DNA of 33,042 nucleotides from the NCBI GenBank assembly GCA_020430865.1, contig JAGQIY010000097.1:1-33042 (forward strand). The letters run 5' to 3'. Below the pieces are notes generated by a model. That model was not told the DNA's origin and did no database searches. It saw only the letters and a list, made by a program, of their open reading frames with translations. Both the position numbers and the translations under genes were made by a program. The stretch is from Myxococcales bacterium (lineage in GTDB: Bacteria; Myxococcota; Polyangia; Polyangiales; Polyangiaceae). Of this stretch, positions 22,273-31,488 are shown piece after piece (the first letter of the stretch is position 1; every line of letters begins with the position of its first letter).

Positions 22273-24483
22273 ATGCGGGTCTGCCCCAGCTGTGGGAGCA
22301 CGAACGAGGCCTATGCGGCCCAGTGCGTGGTGTGTGGGGGCTCCCTCGAAGGGGCGCCGGAGACACGTCGCCCGGGTCAGTCGGACCTCGCGCAGACGCG
22401 CATGGGAGTGCCATCGATCACGGAGCAGCAGGGCGCACCGAGCCAGGTGTCCAGCACCTTGCCGGATCCAGGGTTGGGGGAGAGGAGCGCTGGGGCCGCG
22501 CCCAAGGGCCCCGAGCCGAACCTTGGAGGCACGCAGCTCTTGCCGCCCCAGACGCCTCGTATCCCCGCAGAAGCAGCACCCGCGGCCGCACCCCAGTCCG
22601 CCGCACGGCCAGGCCCGGCTCCGCCCCCGCAGGAAGCGGCGCAGCAAGGCGCTGCCGCAGCGCGAACCCCGAACCTGCTCCGCACTCAGCTGCAGTACGC
22701 CGCTCCGCTACCCGAGGCCGAGGCGCCCCAGACCAGCACCGCGCCGAACGAGACGGCGCTCGGCAAGGCGACCATGCTGGGAATGCCTGCGGTGAGCCCT
22801 GGCACACCATCTCCCCACGGCAGCGAGAAACCAGCCAAGGGCACCATGCTCGGCATGCCTCCGCTGCAGGGCGCTCCCCAGGCGCCCCGCAGCGGCCCAG
22901 ACCTCGCGAAGGGCACCATGCTCGGCATCGCGCCCGTCAATCCCGAGCAGCTCGCAGCACAGGCGGAAGCCGTGCGCCAGTCCCAGGCGAGCGCTGGCAA
23001 CCTGCCGGCCCCGCCTCCTGCGGCAGCCCCGGCCTCGAGCACCGCGGCGCCACAGCTGCTGAGCGAGAAGCGCACCATGCTCGGCGTCGCCATGCCCGGC
23101 ATCGCACCCACGGGCAACGCGCCTCCATCCTCCGTCGCTTCGGAGAAGCGCACCATGCTCGGCGTCGCCATGCCCGGCATCGCCCCGATTCACCCGGGAC
23201 AAGCGCCGGCGACCGCGCAGCCAGTCGCCTCCCCCGCCGAGGCACCTCCGCAACCCAGCGCGCCGCCACAGCCCGCAGGCGTTCCCCAGGGTCGCGCGAT
23301 ATGGCCCTGGCTGCTGGTTGGTTTCGCGGTCCTGATCCTGATCGGCGGCGTCGCGCTGTGGTTCGTGCTGAAGCCGACCACGCCGATCAGCGCGCGGCTC
23401 GAGAGCGCCAAGGACGGCAAGGAGCAGCTGCAGTTGAGCTGTCTCGCGTGCCCGGACCAGAGCAAGGTCAAGCTAGAGTCGAGCCCTGACGAGGCCAGCT
23501 TCGCCTCGGGGCGCGCGACGCTTCAGCTCGATCAACCGCTGAGCGTCGGAGATCACGAACTCGCCTTGCAGCTGACCCGTCCGGGCAGCAAGCCTGAGAT
23601 CGTGAAGCTACAAATCCCCGTGGATTATCGGGTGAAGGTGGACATCGCAGCTCTGCAGGAGGATCCGCCAAAGCTCGCGCTCGCCGTGGAGGCACGTCCG
23701 GGCACCGAGGTCGAGGTGGAGGGCAAGGCAGTCGAGCTCGACGCGGACGGCAAGGGACGCTGGACAGAGGACGTCACTCAGCAGCTGACCGGTCCGGCCA
23801 AGAGCGTGGAGCGGCTCGAGCGTGAGCTCAGCTACCGCGTGACGCCCCCGGGTTCGGCAGCCGAGTCCGGCACGGCGAAGGTGCAGATCGGCATCGCGCC
23901 GCTGGTGGTGGAGGCCCCGCTGAAGAGCATCACGATCGCCGAGCCCCGCTTCTTGCTGGCTGGCACGACGCAACCCGACGTCGAGGTCACGGTCGCTGGC
24001 CGCACCATCAAGCGCCAGCCCGATGGCTCGTTCTCGCAGGTGATGAACGTCTCGACCACCGGAGAGACGACGATCCAGGTGAAAGGCAGCCTGGAGAAGC
24101 ACGCGCCGCGCTACGTGCCAATCCACGTCAAGCGCGTCGCCAGCCTCGAGGACGCGGCCAAGTCGTTCCGGAAGGCAAAGCTTGCCGGCTACGCCAGCGT
24201 GATCCAGCAGCTCGGCAAGACCGCTGGCTCGAAGGTGGCGTGGGCCGGCAAGGTCACGGACGCGCGCTCCAGCGAGCACCGGAACATCTTGCTGCTGGAC
24301 GTCAGCGGACAGTGCGCCGCGAGCCCGTGCCTCGCGCGCGTCGTCTACGCTGGCGACACGCCAATCGAGAGCGGCGACCGGATCACCGTGTTCGGGGAGT
24401 TCACCCGCGGCGTGCCTGGGCCACGCAGGGGTCAGACCGTGCCCGAGGTCGACGCGGAGTTCATCCTCGAGGGCACGAAGTGA
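22273..24483 (+). CDS. Zinc-ribbon membrane protein with five T-M-L-G repeats
   Basis: A 736-residue protein. An N-terminal zinc ribbon has Cys4, Cys7, Cys18 and Cys21. A long Pro/Ala-rich cytoplasmic linker (about 25-340) holds five Lys-x-Thr-Met-Leu-Gly motifs, with Thr at 167, 191, 215, 268 and 294. One membrane helix (about 343-366) follows. The rest is a periplasmic part of beta-sandwich-like segments ending in an OB-fold-like domain (about 640-736) with a Cys pair in Cys-Ala-Ala-Ser-Pro-Cys. The threonine motifs lie on the same side of the membrane as the kinase encoded next door, so they may be its phosphorylation sites or an FHA-type docking array. This is inference. The stop overlaps the kinase GTG by four bases. 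GTG 22264 is an alternative start. Confidence 0.7.
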   Translation: MRVCPSCGSTNEAYAAQCVVCGGSLEGAPETRRPGQSDLAQTRMGVPSITEQQGAPSQVSSTLPDPGLGERSAGAAPKGPEPNLGGTQLLPPQTPRIPAEAAPAAAPQSAARPGPAPPPQEAAQQGAAAARTPNLLRTQLQYAAPLPEAEAPQTSTAPNETALGKATMLGMPAVSPGTPSPHGSEKPAKGTMLGMPPLQGAPQAPRSGPDLAKGTMLGIAPVNPEQLAAQAEAVRQSQASAGNLPAPPPAAAPASSTAAPQLLSEKRTMLGVAMPGIAPTGNAPPSSVASEKRTMLGVAMPGIAPIHPGQAPATAQPVASPAEAPPQPSAPPQPAGVPQGRAIWPWLLVGFAVLILIGGVALWFVLKPTTPISARLESAKDGKEQLQLSCLACPDQSKVKLESSPDEASFASGRATLQLDQPLSVGDHELALQLTRPGSKPEIVKLQIPVDYRVKVDIAALQEDPPKLALAVEARPGTEVEVEGKAVELDADGKGRWTEDVTQQLTGPAKSVERLERELSYRVTPPGSAAESGTAKVQIGIAPLVVEAPLKSITIAEPRFLLAGTTQPDVEVTVAGRTIKRQPDGSFSQVMNVSTTGETTIQVKGSLEKHAPRYVPIHVKRVASLEDAAKSFRKAKLAGYASVIQQLGKTAGSKVAWAGKVTDARSSEHRNILLLDVSGQCAASPCLARVVYAGDTPIESGDRITVFGEFTRGVPGPRRGQTVPEVDAEFILEGTK
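23065..23183 (+). repeat. Exact 41-bp direct repeat inside the T-M-L-G linker
   Basis: The 41-base units 23065-23105 and 23143-23183 are identical and 78 bases (26 codons) apart in phase. They encode the last two Glu-Lys-Arg-Thr-Met-Leu-Gly units with an extended Val-Ala-Met-Pro-Gly-Ile-Ala tail. This suggests a recent in-frame duplication. Confidence 0.85.
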
Positions 24484-26642
24484 ACTCGGCGACCACCCAG
24501 CGCTTGGTCACCACCTGCCCGGACTGCGGCAGCGAGAACTCCCCCGCCTCGCGCTTCTGCAACCAGTGCGGGAGCGCGCTCGATCACTCCGCCCCGGCGC
24601 GACGAGAGGGCGCCCACGCGGAGAAGATCGCCGATCCACTGCTGGGCATGGTGATCGCTGACCGCTACCGCATCGTCAGCCCAATCGGGCGCGGCGGCAT
24701 GGGCGTCGTGTACAAGGTGGAGCACGTGCGGATCGGCAAGCTGATGGCGCTCAAGCTGCTCACCGGCGAACTCACCAGCGACAGCGAGCTCGTGGGCCGC
24801 TTCAAGCGCGAAGCCCTGATGGTCAGCAAGCTCTCTCACCCCAACACGGTCCAGGTCTTCGACTTCGGCACCAGCGACGGGCTCACCTACCTCGCCATGG
24901 AGTACCTGGACGGGAGGGATCTGGGCCGTCTGATCGAGGACTCCGGACGCCTCGACCCCAACCGGGTCGCGCGTCTCACGATCCAGATCTGCAGCTCGCT
25001 CGCCGAAGCCCACGGTCAGGGCATGATCCACAGGGATCTGAAGCCCGAGAACATCATCGTGCTTCAGACCCGCGAAGGCGAGATAGTGAAGGTGCTCGAC
25101 TTCGGCCTGGCCAAGCTGCGCGAGTCGTCCGAGATGCTCGAGGTCACCTCCCGCGGAGCGATCGTCGGCACCCCTTACTACATGTCGCCCGAACAGGTGC
25201 GCGGGGAAGCGGTGGATCAGCGCAGCGACGTCTACTCGCTGGGCGCCTTGATGTACAAAGCGCTCACGGGGAAGCCGGTGTTCGACGCGGCGACTCCCGT
25301 CGGCGTCCTGACCAAGCACCTGACCGACGACGCCCAGGCCCCGAGTCATCGCTTTCCTGAGCTGAGCATCCCCGACGGCATGAACCGCATCGTGATGCGA
25401 CTCCTGTCGAAGGATCCAGCGCTTCGCTTCCAGTCGGTGACCGACTTGCAGGCAGCCCTGGTCGGCGAGCTGGAGAGCCAGGGCATGAACAGCGGGGTCG
25501 ACTACCTGCTCGACTCGGGTCACATGCGGGAGCTCGAGCGCCCAGACGCAGCGGCCACGCGCGACGAGGTGGAGCGCTACGAACGCAAGCTCAAGCGGCG
25601 CGATCAGGTGCTGTGGTTGGGGATCGTGGCGGTGCTGGGAGTCCTGGGCTACGGTGGCTTTCGGCTGTACCAGGATCTGACCCGTGTCCCGGAGTTCACC
25701 GGCAGCGAACTCGAACCGAACGACACGGCCGCTCAGGCGAATTTGCTTCCGTTCGGCAAGGAGATGCGCGGCTTCCTGGGGCAACGCATGGAGCACGACA
25801 TGGCGGACCGTGACTTCTACGAAGTCACGACTCGAGGCTCCGAGGTGGGGATTCACGTCAGCGCGCTGCCCAACCTCGCGACCTGCCTGAGCATCTTCCG
25901 CGTGGGTGAGGAGCAGGCGCTCGGACGCTACTGCAACGGCAGACCCCAGCTGGATCTCGAGCTACCGCGACTGGCGCTCCCGGCCGGCTCGTACTGGCTG
26001 ATGCTGACCCAGGACAGAGACCGCTACGAAGAGAGCGGCGCACCGCCGTTGATCGAGAACGTCTCCGACCGCTACGTGCTGAGCTTGGACGAGGCCGACA
26101 CCAGCTACGACGAGCGGGAGCCCAACGACACGGAGCAGTCTGCAGTCCAGGTCCCGACCGACCGTCCAGTGGTGGGGCGCCTGGCCTGGATGCAGGACGT
26201 CGATGTGCTGTGCCACGAGAGTCCGGAGGCCTTCTCCCTGGAGGTCAGCGAGCTCTCCGCGCGGACTCGAGGATCGGTGCTCGAAGTCACCCCGCTGGGC
26301 GGACCGGCGGACCGTATCCCCACACGACTCTACCCGGCGTCCACTCAGGTCACGCTGGGAGAAACCGACGCCAAGAGCCCGCTCACGGTCCCTGGTGCGA
26401 GTGGAAAGCTGTGCGTCAAGCTCCGGGTGATACCAGACCCGGCAGCTCCGCTTCCCCACCCACGCATCGCGCCGGCAGGGCTCGAGCGCTACTCGGTGCG
26501 CATCGTGAAACCGGCCGCCCCGTCCCCCACCAGCGCGCCCAAGCCGGCGCGTCACAAGGAGCACGCCCAAGCGCGACCGCAGCCGCCCAAGGCTCCTGCC
26601 GCGCCCAGCGCCGCCGCTCCGACCAACAGCTCGAACCCGTAG
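24480..26642 (+). CDS. Transmembrane Ser/Thr protein kinase with PPC-like ectodomain
   Basis: A Hanks-type kinase of 720 residues. An N-terminal zinc ribbon (Cys13, Cys16, Cys27, Cys30) precedes the kinase domain (about 61-330), which has the Gly-Arg-Gly-Gly-Met-Gly loop, Lys92, catalytic Asp186 in His-Arg-Asp-Leu-Lys, the Asp207-Phe-Gly magnesium motif and a Ser-Pro-Glu anchor. All catalytic residues are present. A membrane helix (about 377-397) leads to a periplasmic part with two Glu-Pro-Asn-Asp-Thr units (Glu412 and Glu547), typical entries to PPC-like beta-sandwich domains. The C-terminus is a Pro/Ala tail. It probably senses an extracytoplasmic cue and phosphorylates cytoplasmic partners. 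GTG 24480 overlaps the upstream stop (GTGA); a longer frame to 24240 is inside the upstream gene. Confidence 0.92.
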   Translation: MNSATTQRLVTTCPDCGSENSPASRFCNQCGSALDHSAPARREGAHAEKIADPLLGMVIADRYRIVSPIGRGGMGVVYKVEHVRIGKLMALKLLTGELTSDSELVGRFKREALMVSKLSHPNTVQVFDFGTSDGLTYLAMEYLDGRDLGRLIEDSGRLDPNRVARLTIQICSSLAEAHGQGMIHRDLKPENIIVLQTREGEIVKVLDFGLAKLRESSEMLEVTSRGAIVGTPYYMSPEQVRGEAVDQRSDVYSLGALMYKALTGKPVFDAATPVGVLTKHLTDDAQAPSHRFPELSIPDGMNRIVMRLLSKDPALRFQSVTDLQAALVGELESQGMNSGVDYLLDSGHMRELERPDAAATRDEVERYERKLKRRDQVLWLGIVAVLGVLGYGGFRLYQDLTRVPEFTGSELEPNDTAAQANLLPFGKEMRGFLGQRMEHDMADRDFYEVTTRGSEVGIHVSALPNLATCLSIFRVGEEQALGRYCNGRPQLDLELPRLALPAGSYWLMLTQDRDRYEESGAPPLIENVSDRYVLSLDEADTSYDEREPNDTEQSAVQVPTDRPVVGRLAWMQDVDVLCHESPEAFSLEVSELSARTRGSVLEVTPLGGPADRIPTRLYPASTQVTLGETDAKSPLTVPGASGKLCVKLRVIPDPAAPLPHPRIAPAGLERYSVRIVKPAAPSPTSAPKPARHKEHAQARPQPPKAPAAPSAAAPTNSSNP

Positions 26643-26646
26643 TCCC

Positions 26647-27816
26647 ATGTCTACATCCCGCGTCGTCCTCTGCATCCTGGCACTCGCCACCATCGCTCCC
26701 GCAGCCTGGGCGACCAACCCGGCGTACGCGAAGCGTACGCGCGTGGGTCAACCCCGGGGAGCGACGACCATGGCGCGGAGCGACGTGGGTCGCAGCGGAC
26801 TCACGCCGGATCCGCTGCCCAGGGCGCTCGCGGTGCGTCGCGAGCTACGCGTCACCGGCGGCATCACCACGGGCATGCTGAGCGACGCCGAAGGCCGACT
26901 GGTGATCGCGACGCTGGACCCGGAGCTGGTCCAGCTAGCGAGAGACGGCAAGCAGCTCTGGTCGGCTTCCACAGGGAAATCGCCGGCGGTCGTACAGCCC
27001 GTGCTCGCGAGCGATGGCACGCGCGTGGTGCTCAACGCGGAGAACCAGCTGTTCGGCTTCGGATCCAGCGGCAAGCGGCGCTTCCTGCTCCAGCTCCCAG
27101 CGGGCTACTCGCCCAGCGCGGATCTCCTGCCCATGCCCGACGGCAGCGTGATCGTGGCGCTGTCGACGCGCCTGTTGCGGGTCTCCGCCGACGGGCGGTT
27201 GCTCGACACCGCGCGAACCCACTCGAAGGTGGTCGCCCTGCTCGGCAAGGATCGAGACGTGCTGGCGCTGACCAACGCGGGCGACCTGCTGCGCTGGCGT
27301 TCCCCTCACCCCCCGCGACGTATCGCGGGCCTGGGAGGGCCGCCGACCGGAGGCGTGGTACGTGGCCGACACCTCTTGACCATCGTCGGAGGCAGCAGGC
27401 TGCTGGACATCGACCTGCCAACGCTGACCCAGCACGTACGCTGGAGTCTTCAGGCTTCGAGCGCGCTGGCCAGCCCGGTAGCCTTGCCAGACGGAAATAC
27501 ATTGACCTGGACGAGCGACGGACTGCTGTTGCGCCACGACCGCGCGGGAGCGGAAGCCATGCGTGTGTCGCTCGAACCGGGGACCACGACGCCGAGTCCG
27601 GTCAGCAACTCGCCAGTCCTCGCAGACGCGAGTGGCCGCTTCGCCTTTGCACGAGCGGGCCTCGGCCTCGGCATCGTCGATCCCGACGGCAGTCTGCATT
27701 TCGTCGAGGGTGCGAGCTGCGAAGCGCCCGTCAGCTTGATCGCCGTCGGCAACGGACGCTACGCGCTGGGATGCCGGTCGGGCGTGCTCTGGTTGCTCGA
27801 AGGCAAGGCTCCCTGA
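26647..27816 (+). CDS. Exported beta-propeller (PQQ-like) protein
   Basis: A 389-residue protein with a clear signal peptide: basic start, hydrophobic stretch and Ala-Trp-Ala cleavage near residue 22. The mature part is repeated Leu/Val-rich four-strand blades with Ser-Asp-Gly, Asp-Gly-x-Leu and Gly-Gly turns, such as Leu-Ala-Ser-Asp-Gly-Thr and Leu-Pro-Asp-Gly-Asn. This is the pattern of PQQ-like or WD-type propellers without a cofactor signature. It begins five bases after the kinase stop, so it is in the same operon, and it is probably periplasmic with the kinase ectodomain. A ligand-binding or accessory sensing role is inferred. The next gene is convergent and only 11 bases away. Confidence 0.72.
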   Translation: MSTSRVVLCILALATIAPAAWATNPAYAKRTRVGQPRGATTMARSDVGRSGLTPDPLPRALAVRRELRVTGGITTGMLSDAEGRLVIATLDPELVQLARDGKQLWSASTGKSPAVVQPVLASDGTRVVLNAENQLFGFGSSGKRRFLLQLPAGYSPSADLLPMPDGSVIVALSTRLLRVSADGRLLDTARTHSKVVALLGKDRDVLALTNAGDLLRWRSPHPPRRIAGLGGPPTGGVVRGRHLLTIVGGSRLLDIDLPTLTQHVRWSLQASSALASPVALPDGNTLTWTSDGLLLRHDRAGAEAMRVSLEPGTTTPSPVSNSPVLADASGRFAFARAGLGLGIVDPDGSLHFVEGASCEAPVSLIAVGNGRYALGCRSGVLWLLEGKAP

Positions 27817-27827
27817 GCGGCGAACAA

Positions 27828-28604
27828 TCAGAAGCGTCGACGGCGGCGCGCCTGCTCCGCGGTCTTCCGAATGCGGGAGTAGCGCGCGACCGGGACCTTC
27901 GGCGGGAGCGGAGACTGCGCTCGAGCGCTGGGAGGAAGCACTCGAGCCTCCGGCGCCGTCTCGAGCACGGCGTCATCGATCAGCACGTCGTCGTCGCTCG
28001 CATTCTCAAGGTACAGGCAGGGTTGCTCGTCGACCGTCGCCATGCGAGCCGTCAACTCACACCAACCGTCAGCGCCCGGCTGGTCTGCGGCCGACTTGGC
28101 TTCGGCAAAGACCGGCGTGTCGTCGGAGATGCAGCCGATCGCATAGACCGCAACAGCGGCGCAGTCGCCGTTCTTCGGCTTGACCCAGAGGCTGAGCGCC
28201 ATGGGTTGGTTCTGCGCTGCCACGGCGTAGGCGAGCATGCGGCGATTCCGGGTCAGGCGACCGCACGTGCTTCCCGAGCGACACAGCCCACCGGTCTCCA
28301 GCTGTAATCCGTAGCTGGAGAAGCTCAACCAGCCGTACTGGCCCTGGTGGTCGCTGAACTCGAAGTCGCCGTCGATCAGCAGATTGTCCACGGCCTGCAC
28401 GTTGCCGTAGGGATTTCGCACTTCCAGGGTGCGCACTGCGTCGGGGTGCTGCGCGTCCCCGCTGGCGTCCTGCGTCGGTGCATCGAGGCCAGCGTCGTTG
28501 GCGGGCCCCCGAACGCCCTCTTGGGCATACATTTCGTCACTGCAGCCCAGGGAGACGAGCGTCGCACAGGCGAAGGTCAGCAGCCAGAGGGTTCGCGTGA
28601 TCAT
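27828..28604 (-). CDS. Lipoprotein with carbohydrate-binding-like N-terminal module (copy B)
   Basis: A 258-residue lipoprotein: a short basic start, hydrophobic stretch and lipobox Ser-Leu-Gly-Cys (Cys21), then an Asp/Ala-rich linker. The core opens with Arg-Asn-Pro-Tyr-Gly-Asn-Val and Asp-Asn-Leu-Leu-Ile-Asp-Gly-Asp-Phe-Glu plus Tyr-Gly-Trp, the characteristic first strand of CBM4/9-type jelly-roll modules. Three shared Cys motifs (Cys-Arg-Ser-Gly, Gly-Asp-Cys, Gly-Trp-Cys) and Ile-Asp-Asp-Ala-Val follow. The tail is basic and Arg-rich. It is a paralogue of the lipoprotein at 30622-31488. ATG 28604 overlaps the S41-like stop by four bases and has GAGGAG about nine bases upstream. Polysaccharide binding is inferred from motif only. 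Confidence 0.78.
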   Translation of the reverse strand: MITRTLWLLTFACATLVSLGCSDEMYAQEGVRGPANDAGLDAPTQDASGDAQHPDAVRTLEVRNPYGNVQAVDNLLIDGDFEFSDHQGQYGWLSFSSYGLQLETGGLCRSGSTCGRLTRNRRMLAYAVAAQNQPMALSLWVKPKNGDCAAVAVYAIGCISDDTPVFAEAKSAADQPGADGWCELTARMATVDEQPCLYLENASDDDVLIDDAVLETAPEARVLPPSARAQSPLPPKVPVARYSRIRKTAEQARRRRRF

Positions 28605-30625
28605 TTGAGATTGCTCCTCACCCACTCCAGCGCGCGCTGGTACGGCGCGTCCACGCCCTGCAGCAGGCTGCTCTGCGTGTGCTCCACGACTTCGTCCGGG
28701 GCGACCCCGTGCCCAATCATCAGCTGGCCATCGAACGTGACGGTGTCCCCGCTCGCGAGCTGTGAACCGAAGCCGGACCAGTAGTCGAACTGGTAGAACG
28801 ACGAGAACGCGCCCGCCGTCTCGTGAGGGCCGAAGATCTTCACGTTCGGAGCCCCCTTCATTCCGTGCGGCAACCAATCACTGGCAGACGTGTCGCGGTG
28901 GATCAGCAGCGCGACGGGGAGTTCGAGATCCGGGGTACTGGAACCGACCTCGTAGGCCAGCCCGGCACCGCCGAGGGACAGCAGGCGGTCGAAGAGCGCC
29001 TCCCCGCCTGCTGCGTCTGCGGGGTACTCATCGCCAGCGAGGTTCTTGAAGGTCCCGATGGAGAGCAGCTGCTTCTCCCGCACCAGCTCGGTGATCGCGC
29101 TTGGCGCGTCCAGCACCCCGCCGTTGCCGGTACGATGATCCAGAATCACGCCGCGAGCATCCTGACGAAAGGTCTGGTTCGCCTCCCTGAAGAACCTCGC
29201 CTCCTCGGGCAGCAGGTCGTTCCAGGTCACGCCGTAGACCTTCTCCTCGGGGAGAGCATCCGCCACCACGCTGAGCCAGGGGACGTCGAAGCGGTGCAGG
29301 GGCGCCCCCTCTGGGGGCGCGGCCTGATGCAGCAGCGGACGATTGTCGCAGCTGGGCATCTCGGCGTCGGTCGGCGGGATGTCCGTGACTCTCAGCGTCT
29401 CGACGTGGTCAGCGCACTGCAACGTCTGCGGGTCGCACCGCACGACGCTGAAGGTGCGGGCGAAGTTCGAGATCTGATCTTGAAGCAGCTCCACGAACTC
29501 GCCGTAGACGTCAGGGTCGGTGGACGTCCGCGCCCGCGAGTTGACGCTGAAGATGGAACGCGCCCAGACCACGGGGTGCTGGCCATCGACCGCCACCAGG
29601 CGATCGCCGGGATGTAGGCCGAGGTTGTTCGTCTCGGCGACGTGGCTCACCAGTATGTCGGCGTAGCCCGGCTCGCTCGCCCAGACGCCTTGGCTCAGAT
29701 CCGCCCTGCCCTCGATGAAGCAAGCGCCGAGGCGACGCGTGGACCTCACGCCGCGCAACGTGCTGCGCAGCACGGTGTGGGCGTCGTGTAGGTAGCGAAC
29801 GCCTCGCTCGTAGGCTTGCCAATACGCCGCGGCGCTCTCGGCGGTCTTCATGCCCTCCATCTCGGCGAGAGCGCGAGGCATGAAGCGCTCTCGGGATAGG
29901 CGGCCGCCGAACATCCAGCGCACGCGAGCCATCAGGTAGTCCGCGACCGAGGCGCGATCGGAAGCCGCCGGGAGCGGAGGCACGAGCTGGTTCAGATCGC
30001 GGCAGCGCTCGGCCACACACAGCTCGTCGACGCCGCATGCGGGGTCGAAGGCTCCGCTGCAGGGAGTTTCCTCGTGGAACCCACCGACCAGCCTCAGCTC
30101 GAAACCATCGACTTGCACGTCCCGCCCCGCGAGGTCGAGGCTGAGGTCGTCCAGACGCGATCCATCGATGTCGATGTCGCCGCTCTCCAGCTCCAGCCAA
30201 CCGTCGCTGGTCATGCGGCCGGTGGGGTAGAGCGGCAGCTCGTCGCTGACCAGCCCGGTCTTCCTGACGACTCGCGCGTCGAGGCGGGAGTGCCTGACCC
30301 AAAGCGAGGCGCGAAACCGGCCACGGGTGCTGGCGTCGATGTCGATGCCCAACAGCGGTATGGAGAGCGTGCCCTCGCCGGTGTCCAGCAGCAAGAAGCC
30401 GCCGCCCTGGAGCGGGAGTTCGGAGTCTCCACTCGAGGTCCGAAGGTCACAGCCCTCGCACCCCAGGCCCTTGATGCTCGCATCGTCATCCCACCCGAGG
30501 GTCACCCTGGCCTCTGGATCGAAGCGCAAGCTTCCGCTGGCGTCGAGCTCCGAGGCGGCAGCGCCGAAGCTCGCCATCAGCACACTCAAGGCGGCGACGC
30601 CCGCGCATGGCGCTCGAAGGCTCAC
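28601..30625 (-). CDS. Exported S41-type protease-like protein (copy B)
   Basis: A 674-residue exported protein. GTG 30625, with GAGGAA about eight bases upstream and a GTGA overlap with the previous gene, gives a signal peptide ending near Ala-Ala-Ala-Ser. Residues 30-195 are a beta-rich N-terminal domain, followed by a four-Cys knot (about 200-225) and a helical bundle ending in Leu-His-Asp-Ala-His-Thr (His283). A PDZ-like turn (Leu-His-Pro-Gly-Asp-Arg, about 335) precedes the S41 core, with Gly-Val-Ile-Leu-Asp-His-Arg-Thr-Gly and nucleophile Ser580 in Thr-Ser-Ala-Ser-Asp. The canonical C-terminal-processing Lys is replaced by Ala. The conserved His suggests a tricorn-type Ser/His site. The C-terminal Gly-His-Gly-Val-Ala-Pro-Asp matches S41 endings. 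Function is otherwise unknown. Confidence 0.82.
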   Translation of the reverse strand: MSLRAPCAGVAALSVLMASFGAAASELDASGSLRFDPEARVTLGWDDDASIKGLGCEGCDLRTSSGDSELPLQGGGFLLLDTGEGTLSIPLLGIDIDASTRGRFRASLWVRHSRLDARVVRKTGLVSDELPLYPTGRMTSDGWLELESGDIDIDGSRLDDLSLDLAGRDVQVDGFELRLVGGFHEETPCSGAFDPACGVDELCVAERCRDLNQLVPPLPAASDRASVADYLMARVRWMFGGRLSRERFMPRALAEMEGMKTAESAAAYWQAYERGVRYLHDAHTVLRSTLRGVRSTRRLGACFIEGRADLSQGVWASEPGYADILVSHVAETNNLGLHPGDRLVAVDGQHPVVWARSIFSVNSRARTSTDPDVYGEFVELLQDQISNFARTFSVVRCDPQTLQCADHVETLRVTDIPPTDAEMPSCDNRPLLHQAAPPEGAPLHRFDVPWLSVVADALPEEKVYGVTWNDLLPEEARFFREANQTFRQDARGVILDHRTGNGGVLDAPSAITELVREKQLLSIGTFKNLAGDEYPADAAGGEALFDRLLSLGGAGLAYEVGSSTPDLELPVALLIHRDTSASDWLPHGMKGAPNVKIFGPHETAGAFSSFYQFDYWSGFGSQLASGDTVTFDGQLMIGHGVAPDEVVEHTQSSLLQGVDAPYQRALEWVRSNLK

Positions 30626-31488
30626 AGCTGCGTTCCTCGTTGGTGACGGCTCAGCCAGGCGCGTAGCGCGTCGCCTGCTCGCGTAGCCGGCTTCTGTCCG
30701 GGTCGAACCCATTCGCGCATGCCGGCCTGCCACCTCGGCACCTCGAGTCGCATGCGGGCGGATAGCTTGCGATTGGAGCGTACGATCGACGCATTCTCGG
30801 GAGCGGCCTTGATCACCGCATCGTCCACCAGGGTGATGCTGGAGTCCTTGTGAAGCGTGGACACCGCCATGCAGGTGGCGCGCTCACGCGGGTCGAAGTG
30901 GCCACGATACTCGCACCACCCGCCTGCATCCGGCGCCGCCGCCGGCGTCAACGCGACCTCCGGCTCCCGCGAGTCGAAGCAGCCGATCAGCCCCACCTCG
31001 ACGTCCGCGCAGTCGCCGCTGACCGGCTTCGCCCACACCGAGGCGAGCACCGCTGCGTTCGTGGGCGAGACCGCGACCCCCAGGATCGTGGAGAGCCGAG
31101 AGAGCGGGGCGCACTTCAGCCCGCTTCGGCACTGGGGGCCGACGCTGATCCGATCGAGGGTGGTCGGCTGATACCGCCCGAGCAGCGAGGGCGTGACCCA
31201 GCCATACTGGGACGAGAACGCCGAGTGCCACTCGAAGTCGCCATCCCAGAGCAGGTTGTCGCTCTCTGCCACATTTCCGTAGGGATTCCTCTGGCTGACG
31301 CTGCGGCGCACCGACGCGCTCCCGCCGCCACCTCCCAGACCCGCGCTGCCAGCGTCGCCCCCGGTGCCCGCATCGCTGCCACCGCTGCCCGCGACCTGAC
31401 TCGCGTCGAAACGCTCGTCTGAGCCGCACGCCGCCGCACACAGCGCTACGCTCGCCCCCAGCAGGGCGATCCACGTCTTGAAACTCAT
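30622..31488 (-). CDS. Lipoprotein with carbohydrate-binding-like N-terminal module (copy A)
   Basis: A 288-residue lipoprotein: signal peptide with lipobox Ala-Ala-Ala-Cys (Cys21), then a long Gly/Ser/Asp linker. The core repeats the copy-B landmarks: Gln-Arg-Asn-Pro-Tyr-Gly-Asn-Val, Asp-Asn-Leu-Leu-Trp-Asp-Gly-Asp-Phe-Glu, Tyr-Gly-Trp, Cys-Arg-Ser-Gly, Ser-Gly-Asp-Cys-Ala, Ile-Gly-Cys, Gly-Trp-Cys-Glu and Val-Asp-Asp-Ala-Val. The C-terminal extension is Arg-rich, like copy B. ATG 31488 overlaps the upstream S41-like stop (ATGA) and has GGAG about ten bases upstream. It is probably anchored in the inner or outer membrane beside its S41-like partner. The jelly-roll assignment is from the Asp-Gly-Asp-Phe-Glu motif only. 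Confidence 0.78.
   Translation of the reverse strand: MSFKTWIALLGASVALCAAACGSDERFDASQVAGSGGSDAGTGGDAGSAGLGGGGGSASVRRSVSQRNPYGNVAESDNLLWDGDFEWHSAFSSQYGWVTPSLLGRYQPTTLDRISVGPQCRSGLKCAPLSRLSTILGVAVSPTNAAVLASVWAKPVSGDCADVEVGLIGCFDSREPEVALTPAAAPDAGGWCEYRGHFDPRERATCMAVSTLHKDSSITLVDDAVIKAAPENASIVRSNRKLSARMRLEVPRWQAGMREWVRPGQKPATRAGDALRAWLSRHQRGTQL

Noticed and set aside
22126..22647. N-terminal extension of hisF
   Set aside because: HisF proteins begin at the Met-Leu-Ala-Lys start; the extension crosses the divergent promoter region and the start of the opposite gene.
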